Positions 44,136-53,391 of a stretch of 64,000 nucleotides of DNA are shown piece after piece. The notes under the pieces are model-generated. The model was not told the DNA's origin. It saw only the letters and a list, made by a program, of their open reading frames with translations, and did no database searches. Every line of letters starts with the position of its first letter. The stretch's first letter is position 1. The DNA lies in NCBI RefSeq assembly GCF_025996515.1, contig NZ_BLRH01000034.1:806001-870000 (forward strand), read 5' to 3'. Source of the stretch: Rhizohabitans arisaemae (GTDB taxonomy: Bacteria > Actinomycetota > Actinomycetes > Streptosporangiales > Streptosporangiaceae). The position numbers were made by a program, and so were the translations under genes.

Positions 44136-45131
44136 ATGAGGGCACTGGCCAAACTGGACGTCGGCCCGGGGCAGGTCGGGCTCGTCGAGCGCCCGACCCC
44201 CTCCCCCGGCCCGGGACAGGTCCTCGTCGAGGTGCACGGCACCGGAGTGTGCGGGACCGACCTGCACATCCAGGCGGGCGAGTACCCGGCCGAACCGCCG
44301 GTCACGATGGGGCACGAGGTCACCGGGCTCGTCGTGGACATCGGGCCCGGCGCGGACCCCGCATGGCGCGGGCGGCGCGTCGTCACCGAGACCTACTACT
44401 CGACCTGCGGCATATGCGACCGATGCCGGGACGGACGGCCGAACCTGTGTGCCGCCCGCCGGTCCATCGGCTCGCACGCCGACGGCGGCTTCGCCCCCCT
44501 CCTCGTGCTGCCGGAAAGGAACCTGCACGCGGTTCCCGAGAAGGTCGGCACCCACGCCGCCGCCCTCGCCGAGCCGCTGGCCTGCGTGTGCAACTGCCTG
44601 CTCGACCCGCCGGTCGTCCAGCCGGGCGACCGCGTGGTCGTCACCGGGCCCGGCGCCGTCGGCCTGCTGGCCGCCCAGGTCGCCCGCGCCCAGGGGGGCT
44701 CCGTCCTGGTGTGCGGGTTGCCGCAGGACTCCGAGCGGCTGGCGGTGGCCGAGCGGCTCGGATTCGCGGTCACCGACGGCATGCCCGAGGAAGGGACGGC
44801 CGACGTCGTCGTGGAGTGCTCCGGCAGCGCGGGCGGCGCGGCCCTGTGCCTGCGCACCGTACGGCGCGGCGGCCGCTTCGTGCAGGTCGGCGTGTTCGGC
44901 GGCGCCGTCACGGTGCCGCTGAACCACCTCGTCTACGGCGAACTCGTCATCACCTCGGGATTCGCCTCCACCCCCGCCTCCTGGCGGCACGCCATGAGGC
45001 TGATCGCCTCCGAGTCCGTCGACCTTGAGTCCCTGCTCACCGGCGTCGCACCGCTCTCCGCCTGGCAGGACGTGTTCGCGGATCTGCGCGCCGGACGCGG
45101 ACTCAAGATCGTGATTGATCCACGCCTTTGA
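44136..45131 (+). CDS. Zinc-dependent alcohol dehydrogenase (MDR, sorbitol/threonine type)
   Basis: A 331-residue medium-chain dehydrogenase. Catalytic zinc ligands are C39 in GVCGTDLH and the H60-E61 pair in MGHEVTG. The structural zinc site is C91, C94, C97 and C105 in STCGICDRCRDGRPNLC. The nucleotide motif is VVVTGPGAVGLLAAQVARAQ. The ATG at 44136 follows AGAGGGGA. It is the first gene of a 13-gene rightward operon and probably oxidises a polyol or a sugar hydroxyl. Confidence 0.93.
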   Translation: MRALAKLDVGPGQVGLVERPTPSPGPGQVLVEVHGTGVCGTDLHIQAGEYPAEPPVTMGHEVTGLVVDIGPGADPAWRGRRVVTETYYSTCGICDRCRDGRPNLCAARRSIGSHADGGFAPLLVLPERNLHAVPEKVGTHAAALAEPLACVCNCLLDPPVVQPGDRVVVTGPGAVGLLAAQVARAQGGSVLVCGLPQDSERLAVAERLGFAVTDGMPEEGTADVVVECSGSAGGAALCLRTVRRGGRFVQVGVFGGAVTVPLNHLVYGELVITSGFASTPASWRHAMRLIASESVDLESLLTGVAPLSAWQDVFADLRAGRGLKIVIDPRL

Positions 45132-45165
45132 CCGGGCGCCTCTTAACCCCGCAGGAGGAGACCAC

Positions 45166-45951
45166 ATGTTCGACCTGACCGGAAGGCGTGCCGCCGTCAC
45201 CGGAGCCGCCGGCGGGATCGGCCGGGAGATCGCCCTGGCCCTCGCCCGTGCCGGAGCCGACGTCGCCGTACTCGACATCGACTCCGGTGGCGCGGAGGCC
45301 ACCGCCGGGGTGATCCGCGCGACCGGCCGCCGCTCGATCCCGTTCCCCGGCGACACCGCGGACGCCCGTGACGTCGAGGCGTTCGCCCAGGCGATCGACG
45401 ACGCCTGGCAGGGCGTCGACATCTGGGTCAACAACGCCGGGCGGCTGCTCGTCCGGCCCTTCCTCGACATGAGTGAGCAGGAGTGGCACGGGCTGCTCGG
45501 CACCAACCTGCACGGCTACTTCCACGGCTGCCAGGCCGCCGCGCGGCGGATGACGGCCCAGGGCCACGGCCGCATCATCAACGTGTCCTCGGTGACCAGG
45601 CAGCAGCCGGTCAGCGAGCTGACCGCGTACGTCACCGGGAAGGCCGCGGTCGTCGGCCTCACCATGTCACTCGCCCTGGAGCTGGGCCCGACCGGTGTGA
45701 CCGTCAACGCGATCGCGCCGGGGGCGACCCGCACCGGCCTCACCGCCGGCGCCTACACGCCGGAGGTTCGCGGCCTGTACGAGAACCGCATCGCGCTGGG
45801 CCGGATCGCCCAGCCGGCGGACGTCGCGGGGAGCGCGGTGTTCCTCGCCTCCGACGAGGCCGCCTACATCACCGGCCACGAACTGCTTGTCGACGGCGGG
45901 CTGCTGCTGAACGGCAACGTCGGATTCGCACGATCCGCTTCCGCGGAATGA
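45166..45951 (+). CDS. SDR family oxidoreductase (rightward operon, second gene)
   Basis: A 261-residue short-chain dehydrogenase: TGAAGGIG motif, VLDIDS (NAD-type acidic residue), NNAG in VWVNNAGRLLVRPF, and catalytic Ser in NVSSVTRQQPVSE with Y-x3-K in YVTGKAAV. The C-terminus ends in GHELLVDGGLLLNGN. The ATG at 45166 follows GGAGGAG. It lies between the zinc dehydrogenase and the solute-binding protein genes. Confidence 0.92.
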   Translation: MFDLTGRRAAVTGAAGGIGREIALALARAGADVAVLDIDSGGAEATAGVIRATGRRSIPFPGDTADARDVEAFAQAIDDAWQGVDIWVNNAGRLLVRPFLDMSEQEWHGLLGTNLHGYFHGCQAAARRMTAQGHGRIINVSSVTRQQPVSELTAYVTGKAAVVGLTMSLALELGPTGVTVNAIAPGATRTGLTAGAYTPEVRGLYENRIALGRIAQPADVAGSAVFLASDEAAYITGHELLVDGGLLLNGNVGFARSASAE

Positions 45952-45962
45952 AGGAGTACACC

Positions 45963-47216
45963 GTGAACGCACTGTCGCGCCGCCGCTTCCTGCAGGGTGC
46001 CGGCGGACTGCTGGCGCTGGGGATGACGGGCGGGCTTACGGCCTGTGGCGGCGGAGGAACATCGGGCGCCGAGGTGCGCAAGACCACCGCCTGGATCTAC
46101 CGGCCCGAGTACCGCAAGGCCATCGACGCGCTGGTGGCGGAGTTCGCCAAGGCCCACCCCGGCATCGAGGTGGACATGGGCTACAAGCCGCTGGCGCAGT
46201 ACCAGACGATGCTGAAGACCGCCCTGGTCGGCGGGGCCGCCCCGGACACCTTCGCCACCAACGGCGCCGCCGGGATCTGGGGGGACACCGGCGCCGACAA
46301 CGACTACATCCTGCCGCTGACCGGGAAGATCCCGCTGGATGACCTGCACCCCTCGGTGGCCAAGGCCGTGCAGTACAAGGGGGAGGTCTACGGCGCCCCG
46401 GTCCAGATCTTCAAGATCGGCGTCTACTACCAGAAGCCGGTCTTCGAGAAGCACGGCGTGCGGCCGCCGACCACCTGGGACGAGCTGCTCTCGGTCAGCA
46501 AGACGCTGACGGAGAAGGGCGTGGCCGCCTGGTCGATGCCGGCCCAGGACATGATCATGCCGTACTTCTTCTACCACCTCGCGGTCAACTCGATCATGGG
46601 TGCCGGGGGATACGAGGAACTGGCGACCGGGAAGCGCAAGCTCACCGACGCCGATCTCCTCCCCGCCGCACAGCTCATGGTCGACATGTCCAAGTACTTC
46701 AACAAGGGCTACGAGGCGGTCGCCTACGCCGAGGGCAAGGCGCTGTTCGCCCAGGGCAAGACAGCGATGGTGATCGGCGGATCCAGCGACTACTCCGGGT
46801 ATCTGGAGATCAATCCGCAGCTCAACGTCGGCTTCATGGGCTTTCCCACCCCCAAGGGCGGCGACCCCGCCGCCCTCAGCGGCCTCTCCATGGCCTACGT
46901 CGTCAACAAGAAGGCCGCGCGCAAAGACGACGCCGTGGCCTTCGCCTCCTGGCTGACGGGCGTCGAGGCCCAGAAGGTGGTCCTCGCCAATCTGGGGCTG
47001 CCCTCGCGCAAGGACGTCACCCCGGAGGGGGACGACCCGCGCAGCACGATGATGCGCAGCATCCTGCAGGTGGCCGCGACCCCCGCCTGGACGGACTTCC
47101 CCACCACGGGCGGCACCTCGACCGCCGCCTACAAGGACGGAGCCGGCATCTTCAGCGGGCGGCTGTCGCCGCGGCAGTTCGCGCAACTGCTCCAGGACAC
47201 CATCAAACCGGAGTAA
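45963..47216 (+). CDS. Extracellular sugar-binding lipoprotein of ABC importer
   Basis: A 417-residue family-1 type solute-binding protein. The signal peptide has a twin-arginine motif SRRRFLQGAGG (residues 5-15) and a lipobox LTAC with C28 as the lipid-modified Cys. Conserved elements include YKPLAQYQTMLKTALVGGAA and a C-terminal domain ending in SPRQFAQLLQDTIKPE. The GTG at 45963 follows AAGGAG at six bases; an upstream ATG is part of that site. It delivers a sugar to the two permeases encoded next. The Tat-type signal suggests export in folded form. Confidence 0.93.
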   Translation: MNALSRRRFLQGAGGLLALGMTGGLTACGGGGTSGAEVRKTTAWIYRPEYRKAIDALVAEFAKAHPGIEVDMGYKPLAQYQTMLKTALVGGAAPDTFATNGAAGIWGDTGADNDYILPLTGKIPLDDLHPSVAKAVQYKGEVYGAPVQIFKIGVYYQKPVFEKHGVRPPTTWDELLSVSKTLTEKGVAAWSMPAQDMIMPYFFYHLAVNSIMGAGGYEELATGKRKLTDADLLPAAQLMVDMSKYFNKGYEAVAYAEGKALFAQGKTAMVIGGSSDYSGYLEINPQLNVGFMGFPTPKGGDPAALSGLSMAYVVNKKAARKDDAVAFASWLTGVEAQKVVLANLGLPSRKDVTPEGDDPRSTMMRSILQVAATPAWTDFPTTGGTSTAAYKDGAGIFSGRLSPRQFAQLLQDTIKPE

Positions 47217-47221
47217 CCATC

Positions 47222-48130
47222 TTGATCCGGCAAAAAAGCGCCTTCGCCTGGTTCCTTGCCCCGGCGCTCTTCCTCTACCTCGGCTTCCTCATCCTGCCGA
47301 TGGTCGCATCCCTCCCGCTGTCGCTGTTCGACTGGAGCGGCGCCGGACCGATCCGCGACTTCCTGGGGCTGGACAACTTCGCGGCCGCGCTGCGGGACAC
47401 GGCGTTCCTGGAGGCGGCGCTGCACAACGTGTGGCTGTTCGTCGCGCTGTTCCTCTTCACCAACACCGTCTCGCTCGGGCTGGCCCACCTGCTCGACCGC
47501 AGGTACGCGCTCCGCGACGTCTACCGCGCGATCATCTTCCTCCCCTACGTGCTGTCGACCATCGCGATCGGGTTCATCTGGCAGCTCATGCTGAGCCCCA
47601 GCATCGGGATCCTCAACCCGATGCTGGAGGCCGTCGGCCTGGGGTCGCTCACCCAGGTGTGGCTCGGCGACCCGCAGTTCGCGCTGTGGTGTGTCATCGC
47701 CGCGTTCGCCTGGCAGTGGAACGCCCTGAGCACGGTCATCTACCTGGCCGGCCTGCAGAACGTGCCGAAGGAGCTGCGCGAGGCCGCCGTCAGCGACGGC
47801 GCCGGGGCCTGGCAGGTCTTCCGGCACGTGACGGTGCCGGCCCTCGCCCCGTCCTTCAGCACCGTCAACGTGCTGCTCGTCATCGTCGCCTTCCGGGCCT
47901 TCGAGATCGCGTACGTGATCACCGGCCCGATCGGGGCACCGGACGGCGCGACCCTGCTGATGGGGGTCGACATCTACAGCAACGCCTTCGCCACCAGCTC
48001 CGCGGCCTCCTCCACGACCACCAGCATGAGCTACGCGATGGCCCAGGGGGTGCTGCTGTCGATCACCCTCGGCATCCTGGCGTTCGGCCTGCTCAGCTAC
48101 TTCGGAAGGAGGGAGCGCAATGCCCGGTGA
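47222..48130 (+). CDS. Sugar ABC transporter permease 1 (MalF type)
   Basis: A 302-residue permease with six membrane spans. The EAA loop that contacts the ATPase is ELREAAVSDGAGAWQVFRHV. The N-terminus (FAWFLAPALFLYLGFLILPM) is typical of MalF/UgpA-type CUT1 permeases. The TTG start follows the solute-binding protein stop closely, with GGAG just upstream. No ATPase gene lies in the island, so a shared MsiK-like ATPase is probably used, as for most CUT1 systems of actinomycetes. Confidence 0.93.
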   Translation: MIRQKSAFAWFLAPALFLYLGFLILPMVASLPLSLFDWSGAGPIRDFLGLDNFAAALRDTAFLEAALHNVWLFVALFLFTNTVSLGLAHLLDRRYALRDVYRAIIFLPYVLSTIAIGFIWQLMLSPSIGILNPMLEAVGLGSLTQVWLGDPQFALWCVIAAFAWQWNALSTVIYLAGLQNVPKELREAAVSDGAGAWQVFRHVTVPALAPSFSTVNVLLVIVAFRAFEIAYVITGPIGAPDGATLLMGVDIYSNAFATSSAASSTTTSMSYAMAQGVLLSITLGILAFGLLSYFGRRERNAR

Positions 48131-48980
48131 CCCCACCGCCCGGGTACCGCCGCGCCGGCGCCTCCCCGCGCCGCGCTCCCTGCCCGGCCAGGCGCTCCTC
48201 GTCCTCGCCTGCGCGGTCGTCCTCGTGCCCTGCTACTTCCTGGTGCTCGGCGCGTTCAAGACGGTCCCCGAGTTCTTCTCCTCGCCGTTCTCCCCGCCCC
48301 AGTCGTGGGGGCTGGACAACTTCGTCGAGGCGTGGGACGAGGCCGATCTCACCACGGCCTTCCGCAACAGCGTGCTGATCACGGCGACCTCCGTCCTGCT
48401 CAGTACGGCGTGCGCCTGCCTGGCGGCCTACGCCATCGCCCGCATGACCCGCGGCGCGAACCTGCTCCAGACGCTGTTCGTGGCCGGGCTGGTGCTGCCC
48501 ACCCAGCTGATCGTCATCGCCGCCTTCGTCGAGATGCGCTGGCTGGGTCTGATCGGCACCCCGTGGCCGGTGATCATCCTCTACGCCGTGTACGGCCTGC
48601 CGCTGGCCGTCCTGCTGCTCACCGGGTTCTTCCGCACCCTCCCGCCCCAGCTCCTGGAGGCGGCGGCGATCGACGGGGCGGGCGCGTGGCGGCAGTTCGC
48701 GCTCATCGCGCTCCCGCTGGCCCGGGTGCCGATCTTCACGGTCATCTTGCTGAACAGCGTCTGGACCTGGAACGACTTCTTCGTCCCCCTGGTCTTCGCC
48801 AACCACGAAAGCCTGCAGACCGTCCCGCTGGCCATCCTCAACTTCTACGGCGAGAACACCACCAACTACGGCCTGGTCTTCGCCGGGGTCACCATGTCGG
48901 CCATTCCGGTACTCGCCGTATACATCCTCATGACCAGGCAGTTCATCGGCGGCGTCGTCGCCGGCGCGATCAAAGGTTAG
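48120..48980 (+). CDS. Sugar ABC transporter permease 2 (MalG type)
   Basis: A 286-residue permease partner. Six spans follow an N-terminal proline/arginine-rich cytoplasmic tail (ARVPPRRRLPAPRSLPG). The EAA loop is LLEAAAIDGAGAWRQFALIA, followed by WTWNDFFVPLVFANHESLQT, a MalG landmark. It overlaps permease 1 by 11 bases. Together with the lipoprotein it completes a CUT1 importer except for the ATPase. Confidence 0.93.
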   Translation: MPGDPTARVPPRRRLPAPRSLPGQALLVLACAVVLVPCYFLVLGAFKTVPEFFSSPFSPPQSWGLDNFVEAWDEADLTTAFRNSVLITATSVLLSTACACLAAYAIARMTRGANLLQTLFVAGLVLPTQLIVIAAFVEMRWLGLIGTPWPVIILYAVYGLPLAVLLLTGFFRTLPPQLLEAAAIDGAGAWRQFALIALPLARVPIFTVILLNSVWTWNDFFVPLVFANHESLQTVPLAILNFYGENTTNYGLVFAGVTMSAIPVLAVYILMTRQFIGGVVAGAIKG

Positions 48981-48988
48981 GAGACCCG

Positions 48989-49657
48989 ATGACCACCCGA
49001 GGTGTGCACCTCACCCTCACCGCCCCCGCCGAGGGCGCGCGGGAGGAGTACGACGACTGGTTCACCGGACCTCACCTGGACGAGGTCCTCAAGGTCGACG
49101 GCGTCGTCTCGGCCCAGCGGTTCCGTTTCGTCCCCCAGCGCGACGGCGACACCCCGCTCCGCGCCGACCTCGCCGTCTACGAGCTGGACACCGCCGACAT
49201 CCCCGGCGTGCACGCCCGGCTGGCTGCGCTGCCCGTGAACTCTGCGGTCGACCCGGCTCAGACGGTCTCCTGGACTTACGAGGAGATCGCCGAACGCCGT
49301 ACCGACGGCGACGACCGGCCCGTCGCCAACCCTCACCTGTTCGTCGTCCTCACCGCCCCCGTCGCCGGGCAGGAGAGCGAATTCGACGAGTGGTACACCC
49401 ACCGGCACCTGTCCGACGTGCTGAAACTGACCGACTACCGGTCCGCGCAGCGCTTCCGGCACGTGCCCGCCGGAGACGGGGATCCCCTGCGGCCCTATCT
49501 CGCGCTCTACGAGACCGACAGCACCGACGTCAGGGAGACGCAGCGCCGCCTGTCGGAGGTCGTGGCCACGCCGGCGATGCCGTTCACCCCGGCCATCGAC
49601 CGCTCCCAGAGCATCGGCTGGTACTACCTCCCGGTCACCGAGCGGAGGACCTCGTGA
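48989..49657 (+). CDS. Tandem EthD/DUF4286-like ferredoxin-fold protein
   Basis: A 222-residue protein built of two similar halves. Residues 5-95 contain TAPAEGAREEYDDWFTGPHL and VVSAQRFRFVP; residues 115-205 contain TAPVAGQESEFDEWYTHRHL and YRSAQRFRHVP. The D-x-W-[FY]-x2-x-H-L core is repeated exactly, so the gene arose by internal duplication of a dimeric alpha/beta-barrel domain. Related EthD-like domains sit in degradation pathways, often without a proven reaction. It overlaps the next SDR gene as GTGA. A catalytic or chaperone-like role in the sugar oxidation pathway is inferred from context only. Confidence 0.72.
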   Translation: MTTRGVHLTLTAPAEGAREEYDDWFTGPHLDEVLKVDGVVSAQRFRFVPQRDGDTPLRADLAVYELDTADIPGVHARLAALPVNSAVDPAQTVSWTYEEIAERRTDGDDRPVANPHLFVVLTAPVAGQESEFDEWYTHRHLSDVLKLTDYRSAQRFRHVPAGDGDPLRPYLALYETDSTDVRETQRRLSEVVATPAMPFTPAIDRSQSIGWYYLPVTERRTS

Positions 49658-50454
49658 CCGGGGGCAGGCTCGCCGGGCGCGTGGCCCTGGTCACCGGGGC
49701 CGCACGCGGCCAGGGCAAGGCGCACGCCGTACGGCTGGCGCAGGAGGGCGCCGACATCATCGCGACCGACCTCGACGTGCCCGACCTGAGCGCCGAGGTC
49801 GAGTCCTGCGGCAGGCGCCTGGTGGCCCGCGCGGCCGACGTGCGCGAGGCGGAAGGGCTGCGCGCGGCCGTGGCCGACGGGGTCGCCGAGTTCGGCCGGC
49901 TCGACGTGGTGGTGGCCAACGCCGGCGTCGCCCAGGTCGCGCCGAGCCTGTCCCCCGAGGCCGAGGACGTCTGGCGGCTCGCGCTGGAGGTGAACCTCAC
50001 CGGGGTCTGGAACACCTGCCGGGCCACCCTGCCGTACCTCATCGAGGGCGGCAGAGGAGGGTCGATGATCATCACCGGCTCGACGCAGGCCTACAAGTCG
50101 ACCCCGGGGACCGCCGCCTACTCGGCCACCAAGACGGGTGTGCTCGGCCTGATGCGCGCCCTCGCCATCGAGTACGCCGAGCACATGATCAGGATCAACT
50201 CGGTGCACCCCACCACCGTGTGGACCCCGATGCTGGCGGAACTCTCACCGGACGGGATGAGCGAGGAGGAGCTGCGCGAGTTCTACCGCCCGGTGAACGG
50301 GCTGCCGGTGCCGTGGGTCGAGCCGGAGGACGTCAGCGCCGCCGTCGCGTTCCTCGCCTCCGACGACGCGCGATACATCACCGGGACCGCCCTGCCCGTG
50401 GACGCGGGGGCGCTGCTCGTCGGCGGGCGCGCCAAACGGGGAGGCGCGTCGTGA
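49654..50454 (+). CDS. SDR oxidoreductase, mycofactocin-coupled type
   Basis: A 266-residue short-chain dehydrogenase. VTGAARGQGKAHAVRLAQEG, NLTGVWNTCRATLPYLIEGG and INSVHPTTVWTPML are close to the signature sequences of mycofactocin-dependent SDRs, which hold a non-exchangeable NAD and pass electrons to mycofactocin. The catalytic residues are S in ITGSTQAYK and Y-x3-K in YSATKTGV. The insert that normally follows the cofactor motif is shorter than usual. Start GTG overlaps the previous stop. It probably oxidises an alcohol group in the pathway. Confidence 0.85.
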   Translation: MTGGRLAGRVALVTGAARGQGKAHAVRLAQEGADIIATDLDVPDLSAEVESCGRRLVARAADVREAEGLRAAVADGVAEFGRLDVVVANAGVAQVAPSLSPEAEDVWRLALEVNLTGVWNTCRATLPYLIEGGRGGSMIITGSTQAYKSTPGTAAYSATKTGVLGLMRALAIEYAEHMIRINSVHPTTVWTPMLAELSPDGMSEEELREFYRPVNGLPVPWVEPEDVSAAVAFLASDDARYITGTALPVDAGALLVGGRAKRGGAS

Positions 50455-52589
50455 AGCTCTGCACGCAGTACTACCGGCCGCCCTTCCCCGAGACGCACCG
50501 CTGGCACGAGGACCTCGCGCGGATCAAGGAGACCGGCTTCGACGCCATCGTGCTCACCGCCTCCTGGGCGTGGCTGGAGCCGGAGCCGGGGACGTTCGAC
50601 TTCACCGACTTCGACGCGTTGATCGAGGACGCGGGCCGGGCGGGACTCCAGGTGATCGTCAACACCTGGTCGGAGCTGCAGCCCGTCTGGATCCACCGCG
50701 AGGTGCCCGACGGGCACATGGTCGACCATCTCGGCCGGGCCGTCGTCTCCTCGCCACTCGCCTACGCCCAGTTCGGCATCATGCCCGGCGGCTGCACCGA
50801 CCATCCGCGGGTGCGGGAGCTCGCGGGCCGGTTCCTCACCACCACCGCGGAACGCTACGCGGACACCGGGCACATCCTGCTCTGGGACTGCTGGAACGAG
50901 ATCCGCTGGCTCACCCAGTCCGACGGCTACGTCTGCCACTGCGAGCACACCGTCGCGCGGTTCAGGGAATGGCTGGACAAACGGCACGGCGGCCTGGACG
51001 GGCTCAACGCCGCGTGGCACCGGCGCTACCGCACCTGGCAGGACGTGCAGCCGTCCAAGCTGCCCACCCGCACCTACAGCGACACCATGGCCTTCGGCGC
51101 GTTCCTCACCGACCGCGCCGCCGAGGACCTCGTCTTCCGCCGCGACGCCGTACGCGCCGGCGACCCCGCGCGTCCCGTCGTCGCGCACACCGCGTTCCCC
51201 TCGGCCTACTGCACGGGCGAGTTCTTCGAATACGAGCCCGCGCTCGCCCGGGGCAACGACTTCCACCTCGCCGACCAGGTCGACGGCTTCGGCTCCTCCT
51301 ACTTCCCGGCGTGGATCCACACCGCGCCAATCGACTTCGCGGCCCGCCTGGAGGCCACCCGGAGTGCCGTGGGCGGCAAGCAGCTGTGGATCTCGGAGTT
51401 GCAGGGCGGTGCCGCCGGGCACGGCCTGCAGGCCATGAACCCCGTGCCGGGCCGCACGCAGGCCCGCTGGGTCTGGAACGGCGTCGCCCGCGGGGCGAAG
51501 GGCATCAGCTTCTGGTGCTGGCGGGACGAGGTCTTCGGCCGCGAGTCGGCCGGGTTCGGCATCGTCGGCGAGGACGGCCACCGCGACGAGCGGCTCGCCG
51601 AGCTCCGGCGCACGGCCGACCTGTTCGCCGCGCACGGCGACCTGCTCGACGCCTACCGGCCCGCCCAAGCGGCCGTCGGCATCGTGCTCGAACCCGGTAC
51701 CTACCACCTGGACTGGGCGTCCACCCTCGGCGCCGGGCTCACCGCGAGCGCGAGCGACCCGTTCCAGGCCGGGCACAGCGTGCAGGGGTACCTGCGGGCG
51801 CTGGAACGGCTGCAGATCCCCTACGACGTGGTGGACCCGGAGCACGCGACCGACCTGTCGGCCTACCGGTTCCTGGTGCTGCCGTGGCCGCTGCTCGTCG
51901 ACCCGGCGTTCGGCGCCCGGGTCGCCGACTGGGTGCGCGGCGGCGGAACGCTGCTGGTCGAGGCCGAGCTCGACGCCTTCGACGCCTCCGGGCTCTACCG
52001 CTATCAGGGCGAGCGCCCCTTCGCCGCGGCGCTCGGCATCGAGGGGGCGGGCAGGCGGAAGCTCACCGGGCGGCCCCTGCCGTACGAGATCGACGGGGTG
52101 CGGGGGGAACTGCCCGCGGCCACCTGGCTGGTCCCGCAGCGCGCCGACGGCGCGGAGGTGCTCGCGGGCGACGCCTCCGGGGCGATGGTCGTACGGAGGA
52201 CTCTCGGGTCGGGGCACGTCGTCTCGGTCGGCACCTATCCGGGGCTCGCCTACTGGCAGGAGCGCCACGAGGGTTTCGAGGCCTTCCTCACGGCGTTGAT
52301 CGGCGGTGCGGACGCGCTTCCTCCGCTGACCTGCGACCGCGGGAACGGCGAGGTGGTGCAGTGGCGGTTCGGGCCGGCGGGTGACGCGGCGCTGCTGTTC
52401 GTGGTCAACGAGGGCGACGCGGTGGACGCCGTCTTCGACGGGCCGGAGGACCTGCTGCCCCCGGACTGTGCGGGACGCGACCTCGCGACCGGGGCGGACC
52501 TCCCGGTCACCCGGGCCGGCGGCCGGCTCACCCTGCGCGTGCCGTTGTCCGCCGGCGGCTACCACGTGGTGGAGCTGAGGGCGGGATGA
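50451..52589 (+). CDS. GH42 family beta-galactosidase-like glycosidase
   Basis: A 712-residue glycoside hydrolase with the GH42 order of domains. The TIM barrel (1-395) has acid/base E150 in LWDCWNEIRW and the probable nucleophile E316 in LWISELQGG. A trimerisation domain follows at about 410-620 (VDPEHATDLSAYRFLVLPWP) and a C-terminal beta-domain. No signal peptide is present, so it acts inside the cell. The GTG start overlaps the SDR stop as GTGA. GH42 enzymes cut beta-galactosides, and some act on alpha-L-arabinopyranosides; the substrate of this member is open. Confidence 0.92.
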   Translation: MKLCTQYYRPPFPETHRWHEDLARIKETGFDAIVLTASWAWLEPEPGTFDFTDFDALIEDAGRAGLQVIVNTWSELQPVWIHREVPDGHMVDHLGRAVVSSPLAYAQFGIMPGGCTDHPRVRELAGRFLTTTAERYADTGHILLWDCWNEIRWLTQSDGYVCHCEHTVARFREWLDKRHGGLDGLNAAWHRRYRTWQDVQPSKLPTRTYSDTMAFGAFLTDRAAEDLVFRRDAVRAGDPARPVVAHTAFPSAYCTGEFFEYEPALARGNDFHLADQVDGFGSSYFPAWIHTAPIDFAARLEATRSAVGGKQLWISELQGGAAGHGLQAMNPVPGRTQARWVWNGVARGAKGISFWCWRDEVFGRESAGFGIVGEDGHRDERLAELRRTADLFAAHGDLLDAYRPAQAAVGIVLEPGTYHLDWASTLGAGLTASASDPFQAGHSVQGYLRALERLQIPYDVVDPEHATDLSAYRFLVLPWPLLVDPAFGARVADWVRGGGTLLVEAELDAFDASGLYRYQGERPFAAALGIEGAGRRKLTGRPLPYEIDGVRGELPAATWLVPQRADGAEVLAGDASGAMVVRRTLGSGHVVSVGTYPGLAYWQERHEGFEAFLTALIGGADALPPLTCDRGNGEVVQWRFGPAGDAALLFVVNEGDAVDAVFDGPEDLLPPDCAGRDLATGADLPVTRAGGRLTLRVPLSAGGYHVVELRAG

Positions 52590-53377
52590 GCCGTTTCACC
52601 GGCAGGACCGCACTGGTCACCGGCGCGTCGCGCGGCCTCGGCCGCGTGGTCGCCCACGCGCTCGCCGCGGAGGGGGCCGCCGTAGGCGTGTTCGGGCGTT
52701 CCCGCGACCGGGTCGAGGAGACGGTCGCCGCGATCGAGCGTGAGGGCGGCCGTGCCCTCGCGCTCGTCGGCGACCTGCGCGTCGACGACGATGTACGGGA
52801 CTGCGTCGCGCGGCTCGCCGAGGGGTTCGGGGGGCCGGACCTGCTCGCCCACACCGCCGGCGTGCTGCGTTTCGGGTCCCTCCCCGAGCTGGCCGAGGAC
52901 GACTGGGACCTGCTGTTCGACACCAACGTCAAGAGCTGCTTCCGGCTCGCCCGGCACGTCGTCCCGGCCATGCGGGCGCGGGGCGGCGGCGCGATCGTCC
53001 ACGTGTCCTCGGTCTTCGCGCAGGCGGCCAACCCGGGCGCCGCCGCGTACGCCGCCTCCAAGGCGGCGATGGACGCGCTCACGAAGATCATGGCACTCGA
53101 CCACATCGGCGAGGGCATCCGGATCAACGGCGTCGCCCCCGGTTCGATGCGCACGCCGATGCTGGAGGCGACCGCCGCGGAGCAGTCGCCCGGCGACCCG
53201 GAGGCGATGCTCCGGGCCGTGGGCGCACTGCACCCTCTTGGGCGGCTGATCGAACCGGAGGAGGTCGCACGGCTCGTGCTGTACCTGCTCAGCGACGACG
53301 CCGCCTCGATCGTCGGCGAGACCTGCGTGATCGACGGCGGCCGGCTCGCGCAAATCGGCGTGGCCAAGCGCGTGTGA
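52586..53377 (+). CDS. SDR family oxidoreductase (after GH42)
   Basis: A 263-residue short-chain dehydrogenase: TGASRGLG, then VFGRSRDRV (Arg residues after strand 2 favour NADP), HTAGVLRFGSL in place of NNAG, SS in VHVSSVFAQAANPG and Y-x3-K in YAASKAAM. C-terminal GETCVIDGGRLAQIG is normal. It overlaps GH42 as ATGA and is followed by the SMP-30 lactonase, a frequent oxidase/lactonase order. Confidence 0.92.
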   Translation: MSRFTGRTALVTGASRGLGRVVAHALAAEGAAVGVFGRSRDRVEETVAAIEREGGRALALVGDLRVDDDVRDCVARLAEGFGGPDLLAHTAGVLRFGSLPELAEDDWDLLFDTNVKSCFRLARHVVPAMRARGGGAIVHVSSVFAQAANPGAAAYAASKAAMDALTKIMALDHIGEGIRINGVAPGSMRTPMLEATAAEQSPGDPEAMLRAVGALHPLGRLIEPEEVARLVLYLLSDDAASIVGETCVIDGGRLAQIGVAKRV

Positions 53378-53391
53378 CGGAGGAGGACAGG

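Noticed and set aside
50283-52565. Open frame of 760 codons opposite the GH42 gene
   Set aside because: GH42 catalytic motifs and domain order are clear on the plus strand; the minus frame has no recognisable domain.
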